A stretch of 64,000 bases of DNA from Chondrinema litorale (GTDB lineage: Bacteria > Bacteroidota > Bacteroidia > Cytophagales > Flammeovirgaceae): contig NZ_CP111048.1 of NCBI RefSeq assembly GCF_026250525.1, positions 62,001 through 126,000 on the forward strand, read 5' to 3'. Shown here one piece after another: positions 19,009 through 28,839 of this stretch; the first letter of the stretch is position 1, and each line of letters opens with the position of its first letter. Under the pieces are notes generated by a model. That model was not told where the DNA came from and did no database searches. It worked only from the letters and a program-made list of their open reading frames with translations. A program made the position numbers and the translations under genes.

Positions 19009-20052
19009 TCAAACTGGTTGTTTTAAAGGCAATTTAACAATAAAATCGCTTCCTGATTTTTGAATTTCTATTCTATTTTCCATCAGAATTTCGAATCGAT
19101 CGTTGAGGTTGGCAAGACCTATCCCAGTACTAATTTCTGGAAAAGGCACTGGCTGATAATTATTGGCAACAACCAGTTTATTTTGCTCCATCTTTAAACT
19201 CACCTTTAAAGGATTCTCCTCAGAAAGTGCATTGTGTTTCGCCGCATTTTCTAACAATGGCTGCAAAGACATATGTGGTATTTCGTAAAACAGATAGTCA
19301 TCTGCGATGTCTATATCTAATTGAAATGCATTTTCGTGGCGCATTTTTAAAAGCTCTGCATATGATTTTACCGCCTTTATTTCTTCTCTCAGTTTTACCA
19401 GATTATTATCTTTCGATTGTAATGAGTACCTAAACACCTTAGATAAATGGCTAATAAATTGCTGTGCCTTGGGCGGATTTTCCCGAACAATTGCCGACAA
19501 ACTGCTCAAAGAATTAAAGAAGAAATGTGGGTCTAACTGACTTTTTAACAAACCCAATTCGGCTTTTAAGTAAAGCGATCTGAGCTTCTCGTTTTCAATA
19601 TCTTTTGCCCTACTTTCTACTAATAGATCGTAGATTTTTAGTGCAATCGTAATCAGCACAACACTCAATGTAAATCGAAAGAGATAACCAGCTACAATGA
19701 TAATTGGTGGTATATCACTTTGGAAGAAAAAGAGCCTTTGCGTGAATACACCAAACAGTGCGAACACTGCAAAATAGATGAAGTTTGGGAAAAAAAACGA
19801 GGCAAACTTCTTATAGGTACTTTGTGTTTTATTTCTCTTTTTTCGCTTATCTAAATTGTAAAAAGAGATAAACAAGCAAAACAGAAAATTATAAAATGTC
19901 TGATAAATTGACTCATAGGTACCAAAATCTAACCTGATCATAGTTTCGGAGAGTAAATTCTCTCTAGAAGCTATTAATCTGGGTAGGTTAATGGCTATAG
20001 CTATAAATAAAGAGCTATAAATGGCCAGTTTTTTATCAGTAGGTAATTTCAT
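19009..20052 (-). CDS. LytS-type sensor histidine kinase
   Basis: The 347-residue membrane kinase has about four hydrophobic helices in its first 140 residues and no large sensor domain. The His_kinase domain (PF06580) carries phospho-acceptor His176 in SQLDPHFFFNSLSSL. It is followed by an ATPase domain with the N-box LQPLLENAAKHN and the glycine box GIGLANLNDR. It pairs with the LytTR regulator 21 bp downstream. The signal may be sensed in the membrane itself. A putative LytTR site lies 46-72 bp before its start, fitting autoregulation. Confidence 0.9.
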   Translation of the reverse strand: MKLPTDKKLAIYSSLFIAIAINLPRLIASRENLLSETMIRLDFGTYESIYQTFYNFLFCLFISFYNLDKRKKRNKTQSTYKKFASFFFPNFIYFAVFALFGVFTQRLFFFQSDIPPIIIVAGYLFRFTLSVVLITIALKIYDLLVESRAKDIENEKLRSLYLKAELGLLKSQLDPHFFFNSLSSLSAIVRENPPKAQQFISHLSKVFRYSLQSKDNNLVKLREEIKAVKSYAELLKMRHENAFQLDIDIADDYLFYEIPHMSLQPLLENAAKHNALSEENPLKVSLKMEQNKLVVANNYQPVPFPEISTGIGLANLNDRFEILMENRIEIQKSGSDFIVKLPLKQPV

Positions 20053-20401
20053 TTTGCTAATCTCAAAAATTCACATCAAAATTGTTTAGAGAAAAATGGT
20101 GAAGCTGTAAAAATCGATGGTGAACTATTTTAATACGCAGGCTATAATATTATTTTACCTGAGTCTGATACTATTTTGCTTAATCTTCTTTTTAATACAT
20201 TTATTTTCACTATCATTAGAAAAACTACCCAAAGTTAAACCCCTATTTTAGGGTGTATTTTGAATTAAAAAAATTAGATTTCAGCACCAAAATACCCATT
20301 ATCAGTTTGCAAAAGGCATTTTTTTATACCTACTATCATTCTATAAATTTTGATATTGACTAATTTTTATTACCTTGTGTACAACGCTATTAATATGATA
20401 A
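20053..20401. promoter_or_regulatory. divergent promoter region between histidine kinase and ECF sigma gene
   Basis: This 349-bp AT-rich gap has no open frame of note. It holds putative LytTR operator 3 near the kinase side; the remainder should carry the ECF sigma gene promoter. Confidence 0.45.
20098..20125 (-). promoter_or_regulatory. putative LytTR operator 3 (kinase/regulator promoter)
   Basis: GGTGAA at 20098-20103 and 20119-20124, 21 bp apart. The flanks match operator 1 (GTGAACTAT then a T-rich stretch). It lies upstream of the histidine kinase start at 20052. Confidence 0.6.
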
Positions 20402-21031
20402 ATGAAAAAACAACAAATTATTCAAGACTCTGAATCATTACAATTATCAACTCATGCATCTCAAAGTATCTCTTCTTATTTCGAAGAAAAAAACGAAATG
20501 GAGATTTGGAAAGAATTTAAATTTGGAAGCGAAGTAGCCCTAATTGCGATTTATAAGCATTTTTATAAATCATTATACAACTATGCCAGCCAATTTACCC
20601 GAGACAAAGAATTGATTAAAGATGCCATTCAAGATCTGTTTATAGAACTAATACAGAAAAGGAAAAAACTTTCAGATACATCTTCTATTAAATACTACCT
20701 TTTTAAGTCTGTAAAAACTAATATAACAGCCAAACTCAAACGAAAAGGTAGAATAAACCTGATTGACAACCTACTGAATGGTTACGATTTTGAATTGAGT
20801 TTTTCAACAGAACAGCATCTCATCAACCATCAGTTAACAGAAGATAACAAAGTGAAAATCAGCCAATCTTTAAAGATGCTCACTAGAAAGCAAAAAGAGA
20901 TTATCTACTATTTTTACTTTGAAGGTTTAAACTTGAAAGAAATTTCTGGTTTAATGGATTTTACGAATCAAAAATCTGCTCAAAACCTGCTTTATAAATC
21001 TGTAAAAGCGCTTAGGAATAAGATAAAATAA
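20402..21031 (+). CDS. ECF-type RNA polymerase sigma factor
   Basis: The 209-residue product shows sigma region 2 (about 45-105, with LYNYASQFTRDKELIKDAIQ) and region 4 (about 150-205, LTRKQKEIIYYFYFEGLNLK and the following helix-turn-helix). The N-terminus is about 30 residues longer than usual. No anti-sigma gene is adjacent, so its partner, if any, is elsewhere. It stands alone, with a strong terminator behind it. Confidence 0.85.
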   Translation: MKKQQIIQDSESLQLSTHASQSISSYFEEKNEMEIWKEFKFGSEVALIAIYKHFYKSLYNYASQFTRDKELIKDAIQDLFIELIQKRKKLSDTSSIKYYLFKSVKTNITAKLKRKGRINLIDNLLNGYDFELSFSTEQHLINHQLTEDNKVKISQSLKMLTRKQKEIIYYFYFEGLNLKEISGLMDFTNQKSAQNLLYKSVKALRNKIK

Positions 21032-21038
21032 AACTTAT

Positions 21039-21073
21039 AAAAAGGGCTAACTAGATGATAGTTAGCCCTTTTT
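21039..21073. terminator. strong bidirectional terminator
   Basis: Perfect arms AAAAAGGGCTAACT (21039-21052) and AGTTAGCCCTTTTT (21060-21073) with a 7-nt loop lie between the convergent sigma and gamma-glutamyltransferase genes. Confidence 0.9.
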
Positions 21074-21076
21074 ATA

Positions 21077-22822
21077 TTAATATCCCATTGCAGTAGCATC
21101 GCCGGTACGGGTAACATCTGCTGCACCTTCTAGCGAACCATCTGGTCTTACAAGTATCGCTTCTGTTCTTCCCAACTGCCCAAAAATTCTAATGTCGTGT
21201 CCTTTTGCTTTTAATGCTTCTACTACCAAGCTATCTACAGCTCCTTCTTCAATTACAATTCTATCTGGTAGCCATTGCGAATGTGTTTTCTTTGCATTTA
21301 CTGCTTCTTGCATTGTCATGTCAAAATCTATTACATTCAAAATATTCTCATAGATCACATTAATAATGGTTGAACCTCCCGGTGTTCCCAACACCATGTA
21401 CAATTCGCCATTTTTCTCCACAATAGTTGGGCTCATGCTACTCAGCATTCTTTTTCCCGGTTGTATAGCATTGGCTTCGCCACCAATTAAACCAAAAATA
21501 TTAGGGAAACCCGGTTTAATGCTAAAGTTATTCATCTCATTATTTAAGAAAAAACCTGCACCGTCTACCATTACTTTGTTGCCAAAATAAGCCACCAAAG
21601 TAGTGGTAATAGAAACCGCATTGCCTTCTTTATCTACAATAGAAAAGTGTGTGGTTTCCAGACTTTCTATTCTTTCCACTTCACCTGCTTTAATTTCTTG
21701 AGATGGGGTGGCTTTTGCCATATCGATACTAGAATTTCGATCGGCAATATAATTTTCATCCAAAAGCATTTTAACAGGTACATCGTAGTAATCCATATCG
21801 CCCATGTGCTCTGCTCTATCTGCATACGATCTTCTTTGCAGTTCTGTCATTAAATGGATGGTTTCTGGCGAATTATGTCCCATGCTTTTGAGGTCATAAG
21901 CACTAGAACCTTTCAATAATTGCACAATGATAATTCCACCACTAGAAGATGGCGGCATAGAAACGATGTTAAAACTATCGCGGTAAGTACCTTCAATGGC
22001 ATCTCTCCAAACTGATTGATAATTGTCTAAATCTTCTTGGGCAATTATACCTCCACCCTCTTTCATTTCTTCAATTAACAACTCGGCTGTTTTACCTTTA
22101 TAAAAACCATCTTTGCCATTTTCCTTTATTCTTTTGAGTGTTTCTGCTAAATCTGTTTGCACCAACAATTCACCTTCTTTCCATACAGAATCTTTTATCA
22201 GTACCATATCAGGATCGTTCCATTTTTTAAATTGCTCCATGGCATTGTTAAAAGTAGAAGCATCGTAATCTGTTACAGAAAATCCTTTTTCAGCTAATTC
22301 TATTGCTGGGTCAATTAATTCTGCAAAATCGAGTTTCGCAAACTTTTTATGAATCTGATCCATGCCATCTACAGTGCCGGGTGTACAAGCAGCCAAATGT
22401 CCGTAGAGGGCTTTCTCGTTCATTACAGAGTCTTCATCATAGATAAACATATCTCTAGAAGCTGCTGCCGGAGCCGTTTCACGAAAATCCAATGCACCTT
22501 TTTTTCCATCAGCAGTTCTGTAAACCATGTAACCACCACCACCAATATTGCCAGCTTTGGGCAACACCACTGCCAAAGCATATTTTACTGCAATGGCTGC
22601 ATCAAATGCATTACCACCATTTTTTAAAACTTCCAAACCAACTTTGGTAGCTAGCGGATGTGCAGTTACCACCATACCATTGGCAGCCACTTCGCCTTCG
22701 TTTGGTTTCTTGGGGATTTTAATTTCTTTAAGTGTAGATTCGCCTTCTTTTACCGGATTGGAACACGAAAAAAGGTAAGCTAAAAAACTGATGCAAATAA
22801 TATAGCCAGTTCGATTCATCAT
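21077..22822 (-). CDS. ggt: gamma-glutamyltransferase, lipoprotein
   Basis: The 581-residue product is a gamma-glutamyltranspeptidase, which cleaves glutathione and other gamma-glutamyl compounds after self-cleaving into two subunits. It has a lipoprotein signal (Cys20) and the large-subunit blocks GMVVTAHPLAT, NAFDAAIAVKYALAVV and GNIGGGGYMVYR. The autoprocessing site is Thr390, the first Thr of TTHFSIVDKEGNAVS, and the glycine-rich LGTPGGSTI block follows. Length and all key motifs are normal. It should face the periplasm. It stands alone on its strand. Confidence 0.93.
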   Translation of the reverse strand: MMNRTGYIICISFLAYLFSCSNPVKEGESTLKEIKIPKKPNEGEVAANGMVVTAHPLATKVGLEVLKNGGNAFDAAIAVKYALAVVLPKAGNIGGGGYMVYRTADGKKGALDFRETAPAAASRDMFIYDEDSVMNEKALYGHLAACTPGTVDGMDQIHKKFAKLDFAELIDPAIELAEKGFSVTDYDASTFNNAMEQFKKWNDPDMVLIKDSVWKEGELLVQTDLAETLKRIKENGKDGFYKGKTAELLIEEMKEGGGIIAQEDLDNYQSVWRDAIEGTYRDSFNIVSMPPSSSGGIIIVQLLKGSSAYDLKSMGHNSPETIHLMTELQRRSYADRAEHMGDMDYYDVPVKMLLDENYIADRNSSIDMAKATPSQEIKAGEVERIESLETTHFSIVDKEGNAVSITTTLVAYFGNKVMVDGAGFFLNNEMNNFSIKPGFPNIFGLIGGEANAIQPGKRMLSSMSPTIVEKNGELYMVLGTPGGSTIINVIYENILNVIDFDMTMQEAVNAKKTHSQWLPDRIVIEEGAVDSLVVEALKAKGHDIRIFGQLGRTEAILVRPDGSLEGAADVTRTGDATAMGY

Positions 22823-23417
22823 AAAATTGTTTTAATCATAAATAGATTTAGGGGTAAACAAAAATACATGCTATCGATCAGACTAATGAATTAAAGCGGC
22901 TTTTCTTTGTTAGGGTACAAAGGTTTTTTAATAAAGAAAATAATATTGAATGCTAAGAGAACTACTTTATTGACATGCATCAATTGTAACATAATATGAT
23001 AACTGATTAATCTCAGTTTTTACTCGTAAATGTTATTTAGATTTACCCATATTATGGCCTTTTTATAAACAACAATAGATTAGTAAGAAATTTTTCTTAA
23101 CTTAGATAAGAACAATCTATTAAAAGATTACCAAGAACAACTTGAAAATGAAAAACAACAGACATATTACCAAACATAAACTACTATATATAGATATTTC
23201 CAGCATCATCTATCAATTAAAATGGTTTCTTCACTTTGCTGGTATCAGTACAGTTTCTCAACCCCAATCAGTGCCCATTACAAATTCATCACGGCAAAAA
23301 ATCAATCGGTTAAATAGTTAAGTAATTTCTGGGATTGTGTTTTTACTAATTTAAAGACTTTCCCTTTCAGCAATTTATAATTAGATATTTACTCAGTGTT
23401 GATTTAATATTTAAGAG
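22823..23417. promoter_or_regulatory. 595-bp divergent promoter region
   Basis: This gap separates the gamma-glutamyltransferase and hybrid sensor genes. It is AT-rich and holds one 57-codon plus-strand frame (23148-23321) without recognisable similarity or a hydrophobic segment, which I do not call as a gene. No clear repeats or hairpins were seen. Confidence 0.4.
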
Positions 23418-26400
23418 ATGAGAAAAGCCAAAGTCTTTTGGAATCTGTTATGCTTTAATCTTGCAATGTTTATTGCAGGTAATACTCTTGCACAGTCTAT
23501 TTATACTCCCCAAATACCAGATCCACTTACAGAAACCTGGCGATACAGGCATTTTGAAATTTTCGATAGCAAGGGAGTAAGAACATTTATTCAAGATAAA
23601 GAAGGTTTTAACTGGTTCGGTGTAAATGATGGTGTAATTAAATACGATGGATATTCTTACCAACATTTTACAGAAAAAAATGGATTGCCTGCTGGTGCTG
23701 TAACGCAATTATTAGAGGTAGGTCAAACATTGTATGCAGGTACTGAAAATGGTATTTATAAAAAGCAAGGGAACAAATGGGAACCTGTTTTAACAGTAAA
23801 AGATGGTGTAAACTTTAGTATCCAATCTTTACGTGAATTAAGCGATGGAACCTTAGCCATTGTTTTGGCAGAAGGTTTATTACTGCAAAAGAAAGATGAA
23901 CTGATCTTTGTAACTATAGAAAGTAAAGGAAGCTCAGTAATAGAAAATCTGCCGATAAGCAAAGTAGTTACTTTACCTAAAAGTACCTTAATAGATGATA
24001 CTTTTACGAATGTATCTGATGTAATAGAGATTGCTAAAAACCGCATATTTATAGCCATTACTCATACTGGTTCTGGCAAGATTCTAGAAACTACTTTTGA
24101 TGAAATCTATGGCGGAAGTATTAACGACTACAAGTTGTATGATGATGAAACAGGCTTTCTTTTAGGTGAAGCTCAAAAGTTTCTTAAAACCTCGACAGGT
24201 GATATCTGGATTGTAAACCAGTCTACCAAAAGAGGAATATACAGAATTAAAGATCGCAACTGGGATTACATTAGCCTAAATAAAATTTTTGGTGGAGATG
24301 AATATAATGTGAGTATCTCAGAAGGTTCTGATGGAAGCATCTGGGTGGGTGGATTGAGCAAATTATTTGCTTATAAAAATGAAAAATGGGAGAAATATAA
24401 TTCCCCAGATTTCGACATACCATCTACCAAAATCTTTGTTTTCCCGATGGAGAACGACTACATCTGGATTACCGGCCAACAATCTGAAGTTTTATTGGTA
24501 GACCTGTCTAATAAAAGATGGAAAAGCTATCCTGCATTAAATTATCAATGTTCCACCCCAAATGGAGAAAGTTGGTTTTTAACTGTATATGGAACAGTAG
24601 TAAAACAGACAGAAAACAATTGGTACGAGTACACGAAAAAAGATGGGCTAATAGATGCACCAGTGAGAATAATTTGCACCTCTAAAAATCAAATTTGGGT
24701 AGCTGGTAGTGATGAAGGTTCTGCTGCTACTGCTGTACTAAGAGCAAATACTTGGGATAAACAAATACATAACACCCTTTCGTGGGGAATAGACCATAGA
24801 GCTGTGTTTGAAGATAAAAGTGGTGCCCTTTGGTTTGGAGGAAGTGTAGACCGAGAAGCTCATAAAGGCCATTTAGGTGGATTATTAGAACTCAAAAACC
24901 CAACTGAAAATGAATTAATTTGGAAAGCACACCAATATAAGCAAAATGGTTTGCAACAATCTAATGCATATGGCATCGCTCAATCTAAAGACGGAAATAT
25001 CTGGCTGGGCGGTAGCTATTTGTACAAATACGATAACAATAGCTGGCAACAACTAGACGATAGCCATTTGCAACAGTTTATAAACATTGTTTACAGTGAC
25101 GATTCTGAAAACCTGTATGTAGGTTCAAGGTTCTATGGGGTTTATGTTTACGATGGAAAAGAATGGAGTAACTATGGAATTAATGAAGGTTTAGAAAGCA
25201 ATACCATTACTAGTTTGGCTAAAAGCAGTAATGGAATGTTATATGCCGCTACAGACAATTCCATCAGCTCTTTTGATGGAGAAAACTGGATGTCGGATAT
25301 ATTTCCGGCAGAAATGAACATGCCTAACGAAAGCGGAGATTTAAAGACAGATAAAGCAGGTAATATCTGGCTTAACAAATCTTCTAGAGAATGGAAGAGA
25401 AGAGCATTTAATAATTCGTCTATTAGAGAAAGAGACTACAAAGAATTTAAAACTTATCGCTATACACCAGACGAGCATTCTCCAAATGCAATTATTACTT
25501 TCTACAATAAAGAAGTACAAAGTTCTGGTAACACTACTATTAGTTGGGAGGGTGAAGATTATATGAACAATACTCCCCAAAGCAGTTTAGAATATGCCTA
25601 TAGAATTAATGATGGAGAGTGGTCTTCTTTTTCTAAAGAAAACAGCCATGTTTTTACAGGTCTCAACCCCGGAAATTACACTTTAGAAGTTATCGCCAGA
25701 GATACTGATTTTAATACAGATGCTTTTCCGGCAAAAGTGGAGTTTTATGTAATTGCTCCGGTTTATCAGCAATTTTGGTTTATCGCTACTATTGTTGCCT
25801 TTACTTTAATGCTTATTTATTTGAGCTATAAAATCATTACCAAAAACAAACATTTGGAATCACTCAACTATTCTCTTAATGAAATTAACCACGAGCTAAA
25901 GGCTAAAAATGAACATATTGAAACTCAGAACAAGAAAATTGTCAGCCATCAAACTGATCTTGAACACACGAATAAAGAACTCGAAAATAAGAATTGCCAA
26001 ATAGAAGCACAGAGAGATACACTCGAATCTATGCTCAAAGAAATTGATATACTTTCTAAAACCAAAATCAAATTCTTTACAAATGTAACTCATGAGTTTC
26101 GAACACCATTAACTCTAATACAAGGCCCGGTTGAGCGATTACTAAAAGAAGATTTAAGTAAGAAGGAAGAAAAAAATCTTTATGGCATTATCAACCGAAA
26201 CACCAAAAGACTTAAAAAGCTAATTAACCAATTGCTCGAATTGAGAAAAATAGAAAATGGCATTCTCGATCTTAACTTACAGCAAGACGATATAGTTAGT
26301 TTTATTAATAGCTTAAAAAAGCAGTTTAACAATCTGGCTCAACAAAAAGAAATTCAATACACTTTAGAGAAATCAATCAAAGCAAAGAGCTTCTATTTCG

Positions 26401-27647
26401 ATAAAGATAAAATTGAGAAGATTGTCTTTAACCTGCTTTCCAACTCTTTTAAATTCACACCTAAGGGAGGCAATATCAATATTACACTTTCTGAATGTAC
26501 TAGAGATAAAAAGGAATATGCAACCATAAAAGTAACCGACACTGGAAAAGGCATTGATAAATGCCAACTAGACTTAATCTTTAAAAGGTATTACAGTGCT
26601 TTTGATGGAGCCAATTACAATCAATTTGAAGGTACAGGTATTGGACTTTCGTACATAAAAGAACTGGTAGAATACCTACATGGAATTATTGAGGTAGAAA
26701 GCGAAGTGGGCAAGGGAACAACATTTTCTATCTATATTCCAACCGATACACAACCGGTTAACAAACAACCAGAAACAGTGCATCGAGAATTTAGGCTAGA
26801 AAACTACGAGCAAGAATTTAAAGAACTCGAAGCTGCTGCTGAACAAATTCCATTACCTACTGAAAATCCTGAAAAGAAAGCGATTAATATCTTATTGGTT
26901 GAAGATAATAGTGATATGAGGATGTACCTGAAAGACATTCTGAATAAATATTATCAGGTAATAGAAGCAGCGAATGGTAACGAAGCAATTAAACAGTGTA
27001 AAAAACATGACATAGATTTAATTGTAAGCGATATTATGATGCCGGGAATGGATGGTCTTACTTTCTGTAAAACCATTAAATCAGATTTTAATGCAAGCCA
27101 CATTCCGGTAATTTTACTCACTGCCAAAGTGATGGAAGAAAATAAAATTGAGGGTTATGAACATGGTGCAGATGCCTACATTACTAAACCGTTTAATAAC
27201 AGATTACTCATTGTAAGAATCGAAAAACTGCTAGAAAGCAGAGAAAACCTCAAACGAAAGTTCAACTCTGATTTCTCGCTTGAACCTAAAGTAATACAAG
27301 TAAGCTCCGAAGATGACAAGTTTCTAGTGCGATTAACTGAATTGATGGAAAAGAATATTTCTGATTCTGCTTTTGATGTGAACAAAATGTGTGAAATGTC
27401 TAACAAAACACATATTCAGTTTATTAGAAAAACGAAACAGTTAACAGGTAAAAAACCGGCAGAACTGCTGCGTACTTTTAGAATTAAAAGAGCTATTCAG
27501 CTTATAGAACAGAATAAACTGCCAATATCCGAAATCGCCTACATGGTAGGATACGATTTACCTAATTCTTTCTCCAGAGCCTTTAAAAAAGAAATGGGGG
27601 TTTCGCCCACCGATTATGTTTTGAGTATTAGTAAACCAGTAAGTTAA
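23418..27647 (+). CDS. hybrid two-component sensor/regulator (HTCS type)
   Basis: This 1409-residue protein carries a whole signalling chain. It has a signal peptide (1-25), periplasmic two-component-regulator propeller repeats (about 30-680), a Y_Y_Y domain (about 700-778) and a membrane helix (781-806). After a long coiled coil come a histidine kinase domain with His892 (VTHEFRTPLTLI), an ATPase domain (FNLLSNSFKFTP, DTGKGID, GTGIGLSYIK), a receiver with Asp1205 (IVSDIMMPGMDG) and a C-terminal AraC-type DNA-binding domain (about 1310-1405). Such proteins usually sense a glycan fragment and switch on its utilisation genes. The only carbohydrate gene beside it is the convergent pectinesterase, so its targets may lie elsewhere. 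Confidence 0.93.
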   Translation: MRKAKVFWNLLCFNLAMFIAGNTLAQSIYTPQIPDPLTETWRYRHFEIFDSKGVRTFIQDKEGFNWFGVNDGVIKYDGYSYQHFTEKNGLPAGAVTQLLEVGQTLYAGTENGIYKKQGNKWEPVLTVKDGVNFSIQSLRELSDGTLAIVLAEGLLLQKKDELIFVTIESKGSSVIENLPISKVVTLPKSTLIDDTFTNVSDVIEIAKNRIFIAITHTGSGKILETTFDEIYGGSINDYKLYDDETGFLLGEAQKFLKTSTGDIWIVNQSTKRGIYRIKDRNWDYISLNKIFGGDEYNVSISEGSDGSIWVGGLSKLFAYKNEKWEKYNSPDFDIPSTKIFVFPMENDYIWITGQQSEVLLVDLSNKRWKSYPALNYQCSTPNGESWFLTVYGTVVKQTENNWYEYTKKDGLIDAPVRIICTSKNQIWVAGSDEGSAATAVLRANTWDKQIHNTLSWGIDHRAVFEDKSGALWFGGSVDREAHKGHLGGLLELKNPTENELIWKAHQYKQNGLQQSNAYGIAQSKDGNIWLGGSYLYKYDNNSWQQLDDSHLQQFINIVYSDDSENLYVGSRFYGVYVYDGKEWSNYGINEGLESNTITSLAKSSNGMLYAATDNSISSFDGENWMSDIFPAEMNMPNESGDLKTDKAGNIWLNKSSREWKRRAFNNSSIRERDYKEFKTYRYTPDEHSPNAIITFYNKEVQSSGNTTISWEGEDYMNNTPQSSLEYAYRINDGEWSSFSKENSHVFTGLNPGNYTLEVIARDTDFNTDAFPAKVEFYVIAPVYQQFWFIATIVAFTLMLIYLSYKIITKNKHLESLNYSLNEINHELKAKNEHIETQNKKIVSHQTDLEHTNKELENKNCQIEAQRDTLESMLKEIDILSKTKIKFFTNVTHEFRTPLTLIQGPVERLLKEDLSKKEEKNLYGIINRNTKRLKKLINQLLELRKIENGILDLNLQQDDIVSFINSLKKQFNNLAQQKEIQYTLEKSIKAKSFYFDKDKIEKIVFNLLSNSFKFTPKGGNINITLSECTRDKKEYATIKVTDTGKGIDKCQLDLIFKRYYSAFDGANYNQFEGTGIGLSYIKELVEYLHGIIEVESEVGKGTTFSIYIPTDTQPVNKQPETVHREFRLENYEQEFKELEAAAEQIPLPTENPEKKAINILLVEDNSDMRMYLKDILNKYYQVIEAANGNEAIKQCKKHDIDLIVSDIMMPGMDGLTFCKTIKSDFNASHIPVILLTAKVMEENKIEGYEHGADAYITKPFNNRLLIVRIEKLLESRENLKRKFNSDFSLEPKVIQVSSEDDKFLVRLTELMEKNISDSAFDVNKMCEMSNKTHIQFIRKTKQLTGKKPAELLRTFRIKRAIQLIEQNKLPISEIAYMVGYDLPNSFSRAFKKEMGVSPTDYVLSISKPVS

Positions 27648-27659
27648 TATTAATGAAAT

Positions 27660-27696
27660 AAGAGAAGCTATCTTGCTTAAGATAGCCTCTTTTTTC
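27660..27696 (+). terminator. terminator after the hybrid sensor gene
   Basis: Arms GCTATCTT and AAGATAGC, extended by GAG/CTC with a bulge, are followed by six T on the plus strand. Confidence 0.8.
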
Positions 27697-27711
27697 ATAT
27701 ATTTCTATCCG

Positions 27712-28686
27712 TTATTTTACCCAATCTTTTAGTGGAATATCTTGTGAAACTACTGGAGCAAAAATGTTTTCTAAGGTATATTTTTTAGCTTCTTTGGCTG
27801 ATAACTGATGGCTCCAACCTACGCGTTTAGAAGCAGCTGCACCTTTACCAGTATTTCCATATTCAGCGTAGAAGGTCGTTTTTTCTTTTTCGGGACTTGA
27901 CCAGTTATCCCAACCAACTGGCAAAATATGCGCTCCCAATTCGCAATTGATAAATACAGTTTTGGCATAATCGCGCCAAGGTCTACCCAAATAAACCTCA
28001 TCTACTCCTTCGTCTGCGGTAATCTTGCAATTTCTAAAAACATAGCCATATGGTTTGCCTTTGGGTGTACTTGCCGCCGTAATAAATGAGTTACTTTTAC
28101 TATTGATGGTACAAGAATCGAAAACTGCTGTAGCAGCACCAAATATAAAATCGGTGGTTCCTTCGATATAGCAATTTAAATAGTATTGTCTATCATTTTG
28201 CCCGGCTGCATACAAGGTATCTTGGTCACCCATAAACTTACAATTTTTAAAAACACATCTGTCTGCTTCGACTGCCACAGTAACTGCCTGTCCCACTCTA
28301 CCAGCAGTGTTTTTAACTGTAAAATTCTCTCCAATAAAATCGTCTCCCTGTACCATTAAGGTTTGGCTATAAAAGGTACTATTTCTACCTAAATCAATTT
28401 TATCGAAGTAATCATCATAAGTGATGATTGTGTTTTCTACACTCTCTCCAATTAGCGAAAGTTTGTTGTTCCACGAGTGTACTTTTACCTTCTCTTTGTA
28501 AACTCCATTTTTAATGAAAATAACAACTCTTTGCGGTGGGAATGCTTTGCTAGCATTAATTGCTTCTTGTATGGTTTCAAAATCTCCACTGCCATCTTGC
28601 GCTACAACCATTTTAAATTTATCTTCTGCACAAAGTTGATAGCTGACTAATAAGAGCAAAATGCTAATCCATTTCATATTTTTCAT
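27712..28686 (-). CDS. pectinesterase (pectin methylesterase, CE8)
   Basis: The 324-residue exported enzyme removes methyl esters from homogalacturonan. It has a signal peptide (1-20) and the family blocks GDFETIQEAI near the start, GDQDTLYA and DFIFGAATAVFDSC (each with a catalytic Asp), and YLGRPWRDYAKTVF with the catalytic Arg. Length is normal for bacterial CE8 enzymes. It sits alone, convergent with the hybrid sensor. No pectate lyase or galacturonase is adjacent, so the product is probably used with enzymes encoded elsewhere. Confidence 0.92.
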   Translation of the reverse strand: MKNMKWISILLLLVSYQLCAEDKFKMVVAQDGSGDFETIQEAINASKAFPPQRVVIFIKNGVYKEKVKVHSWNNKLSLIGESVENTIITYDDYFDKIDLGRNSTFYSQTLMVQGDDFIGENFTVKNTAGRVGQAVTVAVEADRCVFKNCKFMGDQDTLYAAGQNDRQYYLNCYIEGTTDFIFGAATAVFDSCTINSKSNSFITAASTPKGKPYGYVFRNCKITADEGVDEVYLGRPWRDYAKTVFINCELGAHILPVGWDNWSSPEKEKTTFYAEYGNTGKGAAASKRVGWSHQLSAKEAKKYTLENIFAPVVSQDIPLKDWVK

Positions 28687-28729
28687 CTAATTATCCTTTT
28701 TGCTGAAAAATACAGATTAAAGGCTATAC

Positions 28730-28764
28730 AAAAAAAAGTCCTCCTAAGAATTTAGGAGGATTTT
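28730..28764 (-). terminator. terminator of the aldehyde dehydrogenase operon
   Basis: Arms TCCTCCTAA and TTAGGAGGA with a short loop are followed on the minus strand by a run of eight T. It lies about 75 bp past the DUF779 stop. Confidence 0.8.
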
Positions 28765-28839
28765 AGACTTAAAACAACAGTGAATAATTAGCTATTCTTA
28801 TTCTAACAATGGTATTATATGGATTAACTGGTCGAAAAA

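Noticed and set aside
23148..23321. 57-codon plus-strand open frame upstream of the hybrid sensor
   Set aside because: Short, no family resemblance and atypical composition. It lies in what should be promoter DNA.
24164..24190. Another GGTGAAGCT resembling half of a LytTR site
   Set aside because: Inside the hybrid sensor coding region, and the second repeat 21 bp on is missing.
24468..24477. Third occurrence of ATTACCGGCC
   Set aside because: It lies in the coding sequence of the hybrid sensor and lacks the CTTAATAG block at the right distance.
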